Source: Acetofilamentum sp.
GTDB lineage: Bacteria > Bacteroidota > Bacteroidia > Bacteroidales > JAFGUD01
Direction of reading: 5' to 3'
Assembly: GCA_020722645.1 (NCBI GenBank)
Contig: DYKL01000070.1
Span: 1 to 12,468 of the forward strand
Length of the DNA stretch: 12,468 nt
Part shown: piece by piece, positions 1 through 7,378 of the stretch
How positions within the stretch are numbered: position 1 is the first letter of the stretch
Layout of the letters: every line of letters begins with the position of its first letter
Made by a program: the position numbers and the translations under genes
Notes under the pieces: model-generated
Seen by the model: only the letters and a program-made list of their open reading frames with translations
Databases searched by the model: none
Told to the model about the DNA's origin: nothing

Positions 1-114
1 AGTTCTGAAATAGTAATGATTTAATATGCCAATTGTCAAAATAATAATACCAAATATCAGAGTAATAATGCTTAAATTTAAGTTTTTTTTGTCAAAAAAA
101 TTCAATTTGTTCAT
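1..114 (-). CDS. N-terminal fragment of a membrane protein, possibly DUF2079 family (cut by window edge)
   Basis: An ATG on the minus strand at 114 opens a frame with no stop through position 1 (38 codons). The peptide has a short polar, lysine-rich start followed by one strongly hydrophobic segment (about residues 14-31), which looks like a first membrane helix. It ends in NHYYFRT at the edge. From memory, a segment of the type 'NHY-FRT' directly after the first helix is typical of DUF2079 integral membrane proteins of Bacteroidota; only these few residues support that assignment. It lies 28 bases downstream of the GT39 gene that ends at 143 and on the same strand, so it is probably the next gene of the glycosyltransferase operon. 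Membrane protein is likely; the family is tentative. Confidence 0.55.
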   Translation of the reverse strand, partial: MNKLNFFDKKNLNLSIITLIFGIIILTIGILNHYYFRT

Positions 115-142
115 ATAATAAATTATTTTAGTCACAATTATA

Positions 143-637
143 TTAAAATTTCACAAAACTCACAACATTTCCTTCGGAATTAATCTCTAACGTTATGATA
201 TCAGAATAATTAAACATTGCAGGCAAACCGAAATTATACAATTTTTTGTATTCTGAGGCATTGTAAGATGTTCCACATGAAGCTCTACCATCATTATACC
301 AATAAAAAATATGGTCTGATTTCTGTTCAATTGCACATCCAATAAGCATTTCAGAATTATATCCTTTAGGAAATGCAGTTTTATAAATAGGACGGATAGA
401 ATCTAAATCAGTTAATATACCAGAGGAAACAGCGTTATTTTTGTAGAATGTATAAAAAATGTTGTTGTCTTCATCAATTGTTATATCAATAATATCCTCA
501 GTAGTAAAGTTAATAGCGGGAGCATATTTGATTATTTGAACAGAATCCGTATTGTTGTGAAATATTCTTACTGTGCTGTCTTTGAGCCAATAATAAGTAA
601 TATTTCGGGAATAATCAGTTTTAAAAGTTATGATTTC
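143..637 (-). repeat. Protein-level tandem repeats (about 48 residues) at the C-terminus of the first GT39 protein
   Basis: Residues 544-590, 591-639, 640-688 and the half unit 689-707 align by eye to one pattern. Each begins with EII/DII/MLI plus a beta strand, then an aromatic core (ITYYWLKD, IFYTFYKN, IFYWYNDG), then A/S-S-x-G-x (SSGILTD, SCGTSYN), then a Y/I-x-x-x-Y segment and a proline-containing linker. The final half unit begins DIITLEIN and ends at the stop. The aromatic 'YTWYKDG' core recalls beta-propeller-like repeats seen in secreted proteins; I infer a small extracytoplasmic beta domain, possibly for binding. The fold is not proven. Confidence 0.6.
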
Positions 638-2266
638 ATTGGGTGTAATATTTTTATAAATATCAATAGATTTTTTGTATTCAATTTCAAATAAGTTATA
701 ACTTCTACCAATACCTATATATATTAAATTGTCTTTTTTAAACTGAGATTTATAATTTTTTATTGTACATAGCAAAGAGTTGTTGTCGAATATAATAGGC
801 TCTATTTCATATTTTTCTTTGATGTCAGAAATTATTTTTCTGTCAGTAATAAGAACAAATTTCCCGACAAGGCTGTCAATATTTTTTGTAACCGAAAAAT
901 TTGTACCATCTAAATAATTATATTTTTTTATGTAAAATTTTACTTGATCCTGATTTGGGTCATTATCTCCTGTATTTCTATATGAAATTACAATAATTTC
1001 ATTAATTTCAGGAAACTGCAAATGGTATTTTTTGAGATAATAGCCGTCAAATTCACGATTGTATAAATTTTTTGAAGGGATGTTTCTTTTATATGTCCTG
1101 ATGCCTTGATTATAAATAGTGGAAAATAAAAAATAAGCTAAAATTACAATTAAAGTATATTTTAAATATTTGTTGATTTTTTTTAAGTTACAGTGTAACA
1201 AAACTGCAAGCTCATTTGCAGAAATACCTACTATTAATGATAGAAAAGGATAAACCGGTGAAATATACCAATCATTTTTTGCAACCGAAGAAGAGTAACC
1301 GACTAAAAACGCTAATAAAAAGATATAAGAAAATACTATGATTTTCTTAATGCTCGAATTTTTACTAAGGAATAAAACAGGAATTGATAAAAGCAAAAAA
1401 TAGATATATAAATAAAAACCTCCGTTATATAAATATATGAAATAATAGCTAAATTCCGGATGTTTAGGTGTTCCGGGGAAATATTCAAAAAACATACCGG
1501 TTATTTCTTGTCTTATAACTACTTTCGTATAACCAGGGTCAAAATGTTCTCGAATAAAAAAATACAAAACTATCAAAAAAATTACGCTTAATACTGATAA
1601 ATATAATCGGTAATCTTTCAGAATCTTAAAAAATATTTTGTATCTAAAAATAGAGTAAACGACTAAACCAGCAAGCGGAGCCAAACCTCCGATATTTTTT
1701 GTAAATGCAGCAAAAAAGACGCTTAATGAAAATATGATGAAAAGAAAATTTCTTTTTAACGGATATTTTTCCAGTAAAATGAACCAAGTAAGTGCATACA
1801 TTACAACAAAAAATATGAGAATTGTGTCCGGTTCTCCGGTTCTGACAACGTGATTTCCCATATATGCGGGTGTGTTCGCAAGAATTAAAGATGCAATGAC
1901 TCCGGAGTAAATTTCTTTTAAATACTTAAAACTAAAGAACAAAATCAAGGCAACAGTTAAAAGAGCAAAAACAGTGTTCGGAAATCTAACGGCAAATTCG
2001 TTAATACCAAATATTTTGAAACTTATTACTTTAAGCCACACAAAAAAAGGAGGTTTTGTGTTCCAACGGTCAGGTTGCCCGTCAAAATGTTGAACAATAT
2101 AATTGTTATCTTGATACATTTCTATGGCATTGACAGCTCCACGTGCTTCGTCCCAGATTTTAATATGTTCTTGCCCCAAACGTTGATATGTTTGAAAAGC
2201 TGTTACTGCAAAAGTTATTGCTAACAACAAAACTGATAAAAAAATATTAACTTTATTTTTTTTCAT
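143..2266 (-). CDS. ArnT-like family 39 membrane glycosyltransferase with C-terminal repeat module
   Basis: A 707-residue integral membrane protein of the ArnT/PMT (GT39) type. These enzymes transfer a sugar from a polyprenyl-phosphate carrier to an acceptor on the outer face of the cytoplasmic membrane. After the first helix the sequence IWDEAR carries the acidic pair (Asp39-Glu40) expected in the first extracytoplasmic loop, followed by the TKPP-x-x-x-WL segment (residues 70-78) characteristic of ArnT-like proteins. About ten further hydrophobic helices run to about residue 385. The remaining 300 or so residues are soluble and larger than in plain GT39 proteins. From about 544 to 707 they contain three and a half degenerate 47-49-residue repeats (see the separate repeat entry). 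Its ATG overlaps the stop of the upstream GT39 gene in an ATGA arrangement, which fixes the start and indicates translational coupling. Acceptor and donor sugar are unknown. Confidence 0.85.
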   Translation of the reverse strand: MKKNKVNIFLSVLLLAITFAVTAFQTYQRLGQEHIKIWDEARGAVNAIEMYQDNNYIVQHFDGQPDRWNTKPPFFVWLKVISFKIFGINEFAVRFPNTVFALLTVALILFFSFKYLKEIYSGVIASLILANTPAYMGNHVVRTGEPDTILIFFVVMYALTWFILLEKYPLKRNFLFIIFSLSVFFAAFTKNIGGLAPLAGLVVYSIFRYKIFFKILKDYRLYLSVLSVIFLIVLYFFIREHFDPGYTKVVIRQEITGMFFEYFPGTPKHPEFSYYFIYLYNGGFYLYIYFLLLSIPVLFLSKNSSIKKIIVFSYIFLLAFLVGYSSSVAKNDWYISPVYPFLSLIVGISANELAVLLHCNLKKINKYLKYTLIVILAYFLFSTIYNQGIRTYKRNIPSKNLYNREFDGYYLKKYHLQFPEINEIIVISYRNTGDNDPNQDQVKFYIKKYNYLDGTNFSVTKNIDSLVGKFVLITDRKIISDIKEKYEIEPIIFDNNSLLCTIKNYKSQFKKDNLIYIGIGRSYNLFEIEYKKSIDIYKNITPNEIITFKTDYSRNITYYWLKDSTVRIFHNNTDSVQIIKYAPAINFTTEDIIDITIDEDNNIFYTFYKNNAVSSGILTDLDSIRPIYKTAFPKGYNSEMLIGCAIEQKSDHIFYWYNDGRASCGTSYNASEYKKLYNFGLPAMFNYSDIITLEINSEGNVVSFVKF

Positions 2267-4125
2267 AAAATTTTAATTTCAAAGTCATCAATATAAAAAT
2301 CACCTTGTTGATTATTCCATAAGTAAACTTTTATGATATCATTGATATTTTTAACTTCAGGCAAAATAAATACAAATTCATAACTTTGCCAATTATTATC
2401 TTTACAAGTAATTTCTTTTCCTTTCCATTCGTATTGTTTTTCTGAATTATCGTGCAGACTACAGACAAGTGTAAAATTCTTATTTGAATTTCTTTTAACT
2501 TTTAAAGAAGCAATAACGCTTATATATTTACTCTGGGCTATTTTTTCAATTTTTTGATTAATACCCACAGAATATGTCATTTTATCTGATAAATGATAGA
2601 CGTTTGAGCTATCAATAAATAAAATATTTTCAATATAAGCAGAGTCTTCAAAATCAAAAAAGTAATGCCCCGAATAACCCATATTCAAATCAAACATATA
2701 ATATTTTAGACCATTCAGGTTTTCATCAACGTCAATTATAGGATATTTTTTTTTAAAATAATCTGAAATATTATTATTTTCATTATGAGATATAAAGACA
2801 GCTACTCTGTCGTATTTCTCAAAATTTATTTTTACAGTATCAATAATATTAATAGGATAAATATTATCCTTATTCAATAAATTAATAGTATTCTTATAAT
2901 CTTTAAAAATTTCAATGTCATAATAATATGCAAATGAAGTATATTGATACCATAAAGAAACTAATGTCAGTGTACTATCGGTTTTTTGTGATTTATATTT
3001 ATCAACTGCAATATCCCAGTCTTCCGGTTTCTTGGGATTAGTATCTAATTTTGATAAAAACAAATAAATCAAAATAAGACCAAATAAAACGAAATATTTA
3101 ATGTTTAATTTTAACTCTGAAATCAAAAATGCAATAAAAATGTAAATACCTGGAGTTGCCAAAATCATATATCTAGGAATAAATCTTGGATTATAGAATT
3201 TTGAGACCAAATAAGCAGCTATAATCGGAAAAATTGACCAAAATAAAAGCAAGATAAATTTTGCTGAATCAGCTTTGGTTTTTTTTGTAAAAATTAAAAT
3301 AGGTTTGATAATAAAATATAAAACAACTATAGCAAGAACAATTATAGCAACCAGTTTGTTATTGAGATAAACAATAAATATTTCGATTAAATCATTGAAA
3401 TCAGGTACATCTAGCCAGACAGTTTCATTGCCACCAAACCATTTATTACTTTTTATCCATAAAAACAGCAAAACAAATGAAATAAAATAAGATAAATAGA
3501 TTAAAAGCACTTGTTTTTTATTGTTTTTAAAATAAAAAAGAGTATATAAAACTTGTGCCGGAAATATTAAAGCTGCTGAAAGATGCGTAAAGATCAATAA
3601 AATATTTATTAGCAAAAGTAATAAAAATTTATATGATTTGTAATTCTGCAAGACTTCAAAAAATAACCAAAATGACAATACTGAAAATAAAATAAGCAAT
3701 GTATAACTTCTTGTTTCATGTGAATAATAAAGGTTTATTTCAGATAAACTAAGAAATAATGAAGATAAAGATGCAATTTTAAAATTAAAATGTTTGCCGG
3801 TAAAAAAGTATAATGAGATAATACCTAGAACATTTAAAAAAGTAGATAAAAAATTTGTAGAAAATCTTGATATACCGAATATTTTTACCCAAAAATGTAA
3901 AATATAAGAATAAAGAGGTGCATTTGGGTCGGATAATGAACTTTTAAATATTTCGCTTATACTTTGAATAGAAATAAATAACTGATGGGTTTCATCAAGC
4001 CAAAATGAGTAGCTATTTATATGCCAAAGCCTTAATGCAAAACTCAAAATTGTTAATAAAATAACAAATGATAATTGTTTTTTGCTAAAATATTTATCTA
4101 AATTGAGTGAAAATCTCTTCAACAT
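2263..4125 (-). CDS. Family 39-like membrane glycosyltransferase with C-terminal jelly-roll-like domain
   Basis: A 620-residue multi-spanning protein of the PMT/GT39 superfamily. The first helix is followed by FWLDET (Asp44-Glu45), the acidic motif of the first outer loop, and then by DPNAPLY, matching the usual D/P-x-x-PLY segment. YSHETRSY and the later FIPRYMI segment are also typical of bacterial GT39-like proteins. About eleven hydrophobic helices extend to about residue 360. Residues 483-620 form a soluble beta-rich tail ending in a pattern (WQSYEFVF, then IKVYLWN, then FYIDDFEI) that resembles galactose-binding or carbohydrate-binding jelly-roll domains. The ATG lies 13 bases after the stop of the flippase-like gene, separated by a run of eleven A residues on the coding strand instead of a Shine-Dalgarno. 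Its stop overlaps the next GT39 start (ATGA). It probably acts on the outer face of the membrane with a polyprenyl-phosphate sugar; substrate unknown. Confidence 0.8.
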   Translation of the reverse strand: MLKRFSLNLDKYFSKKQLSFVILLTILSFALRLWHINSYSFWLDETHQLFISIQSISEIFKSSLSDPNAPLYSYILHFWVKIFGISRFSTNFLSTFLNVLGIISLYFFTGKHFNFKIASLSSLFLSLSEINLYYSHETRSYTLLILFSVLSFWLFFEVLQNYKSYKFLLLLLINILLIFTHLSAALIFPAQVLYTLFYFKNNKKQVLLIYLSYFISFVLLFLWIKSNKWFGGNETVWLDVPDFNDLIEIFIVYLNNKLVAIIVLAIVVLYFIIKPILIFTKKTKADSAKFILLLFWSIFPIIAAYLVSKFYNPRFIPRYMILATPGIYIFIAFLISELKLNIKYFVLFGLILIYLFLSKLDTNPKKPEDWDIAVDKYKSQKTDSTLTLVSLWYQYTSFAYYYDIEIFKDYKNTINLLNKDNIYPINIIDTVKINFEKYDRVAVFISHNENNNISDYFKKKYPIIDVDENLNGLKYYMFDLNMGYSGHYFFDFEDSAYIENILFIDSSNVYHLSDKMTYSVGINQKIEKIAQSKYISVIASLKVKRNSNKNFTLVCSLHDNSEKQYEWKGKEITCKDNNWQSYEFVFILPEVKNINDIIKVYLWNNQQGDFYIDDFEIKIL

Positions 4126-4138
4126 TTGATTTTTTTTT

Positions 4139-5086
4139 TTAAACTTTCTTTTTCAAAAATAAAACTCCAAAAAATGCAAAAACTGCTGTGAGTAAAATTG
4201 CAAAAACATTAGCAAACAATCCTATCGGAACTGATATATCTTTTGAAATTCCTATTAAATAAAATCCTATTGCCCAAGCTCCTTCAAAAGGTCCAATATT
4301 ACCGACTGAGTTAGGCAACATAAAAGTAAAATTTGAAATTGATGCTGCAAATGTAGTATTCCAATAATTCAAATCCAAATTAAATGATGCAACAATAAAA
4401 AAATAATAAAAATAAATAGCGGTCCAGTTCAACAACGAAATTATAGTTATATGCAACAAAAATTTTGATGATTTTGTTTTTTTGTAGTTATGCAGAAATT
4501 CTAAAATACTGATAATCTTCGTTTTAAGTTTGCTGTTTTTGTTTTTTTTGTTGAATTTTGATAATAAAAAATTTAAAAATTTTTCGGAAAATAGCCAAAC
4601 CAGAAAAAAAACAAGCAAACAAGCTGCTGAAAAAAATAAAATTACATATTTATCAATGTGTTGAGTTTTGATTAATAAAGCAGAAATTAAAAGCAAAAAA
4701 ATCATTGCAACGAAGTCTAAAATACGAGCAAATATTAAAGCCGTGAAACCATAAGAATAATCATATTTTAGGTGTTTTTTTAACAAAAACGGTAAAGCTA
4801 ATTCACCGGAACGAGCCGGTAGTATTTTATTCAAAAAATAGTGAATTGAAGATACCGAAAACAGTTGAATTTTTTTGTTTTTTATGTCCAATAATAATTC
4901 AATCCGCAGAACACGGAAATAATAACTGACTAATAATGAGAAAACTGCAGTTAAAATGAAAAAAAAGTTCAGATTTTTTATGCTGTCGAAAAAAAAACCG
5001 AAATCTACTAATCTGATAATAAAGAATATACTGACTACCGTAATCAGCACAGCAATTGAAATACTAAATATTTTTTTCCAATTCAT
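4139..5086 (-). CDS. UPF0104 / lysylphosphatidylglycerol-synthase-type membrane protein, candidate lipid-linked sugar flippase
   Basis: A 315-residue protein of about eight hydrophobic helices, belonging to the LPG_synthase_TM (UPF0104, AglD2-like) family. The diagnostic glycine-rich segment PNSVGNIGPFEGAW lies in the last third (about residues 258-271), between hydrophobic helices. Upstream in-frame ATGs at 5119 and 5104 exist. I chose the third ATG at 5086 because it forms an ATGA overlap with the methyltransferase stop and starts immediately before the first helix (MNWKKIF). Family members are fused to or encoded beside family 2 glycosyltransferases, as in archaeal AglD, and are thought to help move or use lipid-linked sugars. 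The same association occurs here, with a GT2 gene two genes upstream. There is no MprF-type synthase domain, so aminoacyl-phospholipid synthesis is unlikely. Role inferred from family and context. Confidence 0.78.
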   Translation of the reverse strand: MNWKKIFSISIAVLITVVSIFFIIRLVDFGFFFDSIKNLNFFFILTAVFSLLVSYYFRVLRIELLLDIKNKKIQLFSVSSIHYFLNKILPARSGELALPFLLKKHLKYDYSYGFTALIFARILDFVAMIFLLLISALLIKTQHIDKYVILFFSAACLLVFFLVWLFSEKFLNFLLSKFNKKNKNSKLKTKIISILEFLHNYKKTKSSKFLLHITIISLLNWTAIYFYYFFIVASFNLDLNYWNTTFAASISNFTFMLPNSVGNIGPFEGAWAIGFYLIGISKDISVPIGLFANVFAILLTAVFAFFGVLFLKKKV

Positions 5087-5700
5087 TTCTGTTTTTTTGT
5101 ACATAATGCAAAAGTCCAAGGAAAAACGCCTGAAATCTTTTCAATTTTGAAAAATTTATTCAGAAATACTTCAAATTGCTTTTTTGACCAGTGTTGGAGA
5201 TGTCCGGGAGTATTGCCGAAATCTTTTAAATATTTAAGTCTCAGAACATTCATCATACGCCAAACCGGCTCTCTTGGTACTGTTAAAATAAAATAATCTG
5301 TATTTAGCTGTAGTAATGACTCCGCTGCTTTTTCGGGAGTTTCAAGGTGTTCCATCACTTCGGAAGTGATTACGAACTGATATTTTTTTTGCAAATAATC
5401 ATTCAAATTGTATATTGAACCTACTTTAATATCAGCAGTCGGATTATTTCTTTGAGCTTCTTCAACAATTTCAGATTCTATATCAAAACCCTGATAATCA
5501 ACATTTTTAATATTATTCAAAAGAATATTTGCCAAATAACCTTCACCACAACCTGTTTCCAAAATGTTAATTTTATCGTAATTCTTTGATTTGATTGTAC
5601 TTAGCATCATATCTGTAAAATTAGCCATCAACTTTTTATATAGGGGATTTTGCGACTGATATTTGTTAAAGTAATTACCGGTTATTATTTTTTGTTCCAT
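5083..5700 (-). CDS. Class I SAM-dependent methyltransferase
   Basis: A 205-residue soluble Rossmann-fold methyltransferase (Methyltransf_11/23 type). Motif I is ETGCGEG (residues 48-54), the acidic residue ending strand 2 is Asp73 in GFDIES, and the post-motif region EVMEHLE (114-120) is followed by LTVPREP (139-145) at strand 5. The C-terminal part, with the HLQHWSKKQF segment, resembles methyltransferases found in glycan and lipid-carrier gene clusters. The start at 5700 lies 16 bases inside the end of the GT2 gene, and the stop overlaps the next start by 4 bases, so it is translated from the middle of the operon. A sugar, glycolipid or polyprenol intermediate is a reasonable substrate by context, but nothing in the sequence identifies it. 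Confidence 0.82.
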   Translation of the reverse strand: MEQKIITGNYFNKYQSQNPLYKKLMANFTDMMLSTIKSKNYDKINILETGCGEGYLANILLNNIKNVDYQGFDIESEIVEEAQRNNPTADIKVGSIYNLNDYLQKKYQFVITSEVMEHLETPEKAAESLLQLNTDYFILTVPREPVWRMMNVLRLKYLKDFGNTPGHLQHWSKKQFEVFLNKFFKIEKISGVFPWTFALCTKKQK

Positions 5701-6629
5701 AATTGTTTTTTCTCTATTTCTAATATTTTTTCGATAATTTTTCTGTTTTTACTAATCATATCGGCAAGAATACCGAAAATAAACACCAAAAATCCGACAT
5801 TCAGAAACGCTGTAGAAAAAATTAAAGACTGAATATGCCCCTCACCGCCTTCGGTAAAATAAAAGTACAAAAAACGTATAAACCCGACAATTCCGGGTAA
5901 TATAAGTATTAAACCGATTAAAGTAAAGACTTTTAAAGCTCTGTAATTTGAATAGGCTCTTATTAAAGTTGTCAGTTGTTGGCTAATAAAATTCGGAATA
6001 CTTTTAAATAATCTTGATTTGCGGGTTTTGGGATTAGTTCTAATTGGAACTGATACAATTTTAGCTTTAATGTATTCGAGTTGAATAATATTTTCGATTG
6101 TATATGAAAAATCGGTTAAAATATTTATTTTTAGAGCAGTTTCACGGTTGTATGCTCTGAAACCACTAACAGCATCTTTTATGTCAGAATTAGATAATTT
6201 CCTGACAGTCATACTACCGATTTTTTGCAATAATTTTTTCACGGGTGAAAAATGTTTAATTCCTTTTGTACGCCTGTCACCTATTACAACGTCAGCTTCG
6301 CCGTCAATGATTGGTCTGACAAGTTTTTCAATATCACCGCCGAAATACTGGTTATCGGCATCAGTATTTACAATAATATCTGCCCCTTGCTTCAAAGCCT
6401 CTTCCAAGCCTGCTTCAAATGCCTTTGCCAATCCTTTGTTGCGTTTAAAATTAACTATATGATTAACACCCACTTGTTTGGCAATTTCTAATGTACGGTC
6501 TTTGCTGCCATCGTTGATAATTAATGTTTCGATTTTGTCGATACCGTCAATTTGTTTGGGTAAATCGACAATTGTCAGGGGTAAAGTTGCTTCTTCGTTG
6601 TAACAGGGTATTTGAATTATCAGTTTCAC
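5685..6629 (-). CDS. DPM1-like family 2 glycosyltransferase (polyprenyl-phosphate sugar synthase type)
   Basis: A 314-residue GT-A-fold enzyme. The N-terminus MKLIIQIPCYNEE is the classic GT2 first strand. IINDGSKDRT (residues 37-46) carries the nucleotide-sugar-binding Asp40. NTDADNQY (88-95) carries the metal-binding DAD at 90-92. GDRR (117-120) and VSGFRAY (154-160) follow as in dolichol-phosphate-mannose and undecaprenyl-phosphate-sugar synthases. Two C-terminal membrane helices (about 234-258 and 266-291) anchor it, like many bacterial DPM1/ArnC relatives. The first codon is GTG: no in-frame ATG lies upstream, and translation begins exactly where the family begins. It is the promoter-proximal gene of the operon. 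It probably charges a polyprenyl phosphate with a hexose on the cytoplasmic side for use by the GT39 proteins downstream. Sugar unknown. Confidence 0.87.
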   Translation of the reverse strand: MKLIIQIPCYNEEATLPLTIVDLPKQIDGIDKIETLIINDGSKDRTLEIAKQVGVNHIVNFKRNKGLAKAFEAGLEEALKQGADIIVNTDADNQYFGGDIEKLVRPIIDGEADVVIGDRRTKGIKHFSPVKKLLQKIGSMTVRKLSNSDIKDAVSGFRAYNRETALKINILTDFSYTIENIIQLEYIKAKIVSVPIRTNPKTRKSRLFKSIPNFISQQLTTLIRAYSNYRALKVFTLIGLILILPGIVGFIRFLYFYFTEGGEGHIQSLIFSTAFLNVGFLVFIFGILADMISKNRKIIEKILEIEKKQLWNKK

Positions 6630-6649
6630 AATAAATTTTTATCAAAATG

Positions 6650-6680
6650 CAAAAATAAAATAAATTATTAATTTTCAATA
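6650..6680 (-). promoter_or_regulatory. Predicted Bacteroidota-type promoter of the glycosyltransferase operon
   Basis: On the minus strand, TATTTTTG (6657 down to 6650) matches the Bacteroidota -7 consensus TAnnTTTG exactly. A TATTG element (6680-6676) lies 18 bases upstream, near the -33 TTG position. The GTG start at 6629 follows 20 bases after the -7 box, implying a very short 5' leader. AT-richness raises the chance of accidental matches. Confidence 0.45.
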
Positions 6681-6761
6681 AATATAGCGAATAAATGGCT
6701 GATTTTTTTTTTAGATGAACTAACAATAAAAAAAAAAAATTTCCAATGCCTTTCGTTTAGA

Positions 6762-6807
6762 CTGAATTATTCATAAAAATTTTTTATAAATTTTATGAAT
6801 AATTCAG
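6762..6807. terminator. Perfect 17-bp inverted repeat (possible terminator or cruciform)
   Basis: The arm CTGAATTATTCATAAAA at 6762-6778 is exactly complementary to 6791-6807, with a 12-base A/T loop. Each arm also contains an odd palindrome (TGAAT-T-ATTCA), so two small hairpins are an alternative to one large one. Leftward transcripts from the adenosyltransferase gene would meet it after the repeat array; a U tract would only come about 22 bases later (the A run at 6728-6739). The U tract is therefore not in canonical position, and the terminator role is only a possibility. Confidence 0.4.
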
Positions 6808-6844
6808 GTTAAGTAATGATGAAAAAAAGTTACATACATCTTTT

Positions 6845-7372
6845 AACTTAGCCAATTTGTCAATTAGCCAATTAGTCAATTAGCCAATTAGTCAATTAGC
6901 CAATTAGTCAATTAGCAAATTAGTCAATTAGCCAATTAGCAAATTATCACATTAGCTAATTATCAAATTATCACATTAGCTAATTATCAAATTATCACAT
7001 TGGCTAATTATCAAATTATCACATTAGCTAATTATCAAATTATCACATTGGCTAATTATCAAATTATCACATTAGCTAATTATCAAATTATCACATTGGC
7101 TAATTATCAAATTATCACATTAGCTAATTATCAAATTATCACATTGGCTAATTATCAAATTATCACATTAGCTAATTATCAAATTATCACATTGGCTAAT
7201 TATCAAATTATCACATTAGCTAATTATCAAATTATCACATTAGCTAATTATCAAATTATCACATTGGCTAATTATCAAATTATCACATTAGCTAATTATC
7301 AAATTATCACATTAGCTAATTATCAAATTATCACATTAGCTAATTATCACATTATCATATTGGCACATTATT
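6845..7372. repeat. Tandem array of 66 degenerate octamers in unbroken 8-bp register
   Basis: From 6845 to 7372 the plus strand can be cut into 66 consecutive 8-base words with no slip of register. Nearly all follow the pattern N-A/C-ATTA-G/T-C or T. The left part (6845-6940) alternates caattagc and caattagt with few variants. The middle (6949-7348) is a regular 24-bp unit made of three octamers: acattRgc, taattatc, aaattatc. The right end (7349-7372) degenerates again and stops within a few bases of the adenosyltransferase stop codon at 7379. I see no transposase, cas gene or replication gene nearby. Confidence 0.93.
6949..7348. repeat. 24-bp unit block with 48-bp alternation inside the octamer array
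   Basis: Seventeen successive units start at 6949 and every 24 bases to 7333; the last has an altered third octamer. They are otherwise identical except for one A/G position in the first octamer (acattAgc or acattGgc). From 6973 to 7213 A and G alternate strictly, giving a 48-bp higher-order unit repeated five times; the pattern then breaks (A, A, G, A, A, A). In the A version ATTAGCTAAT is a perfect 10-bp palindrome, while the G version disrupts it. Confidence 0.92.
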
Positions 7373-7378
7373 AAATTT

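Larger units (their letters stand above)
6630..6844. other. Intergenic stretch between the GT2 start and the octamer array
   Basis: No coding frame is convincing here. Besides the promoter it holds a run of ten T (6703-6712) and a run of twelve A (6728-6739), complementary and separated by 15 bases. A perfect 17-bp inverted repeat follows at 6762-6807. Genes on both sides are transcribed leftwards, so this is both the 3' region of the slyD-sensor-cobalamin group and the 5' region of the glycosyltransferase operon. Confidence 0.7.

Noticed and set aside
5087..5119. Longer N-terminus of the flippase-like protein from ATGs at 5119 or 5104
   Set aside because: These would extend the protein back into the methyltransferase coding region with unrelated residues; the ATG at 5086 makes the ATGA overlap seen elsewhere in the operon.
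6148..6491. Plus-strand open frames opposite the GT2 gene, and similar ones opposite the sensor and slyD
   Set aside because: They lie fully antisense to clearly conserved genes, have no recognisable domain, and arise from the AT-rich codon composition of the real genes.
6845..7372. CRISPR array or plasmid-type iterons
   Set aside because: There are no unique spacers between units and no cas genes, which excludes CRISPR. The units are head-to-tail without a replication initiator gene or DnaA boxes that I can see, so an iteron origin is not supported.
7000..7374. Plus-strand open frame of 124 codons encoding an ANYQIITL octapeptide repeat
   Set aside because: It exists because a 24-bp repeat cannot introduce a stop in a frame that is open once. 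Its only start is TTG within the array, it has no leader or ribosome-binding context, and it ends where the array degenerates. I regard it as a by-product of the DNA repeat.
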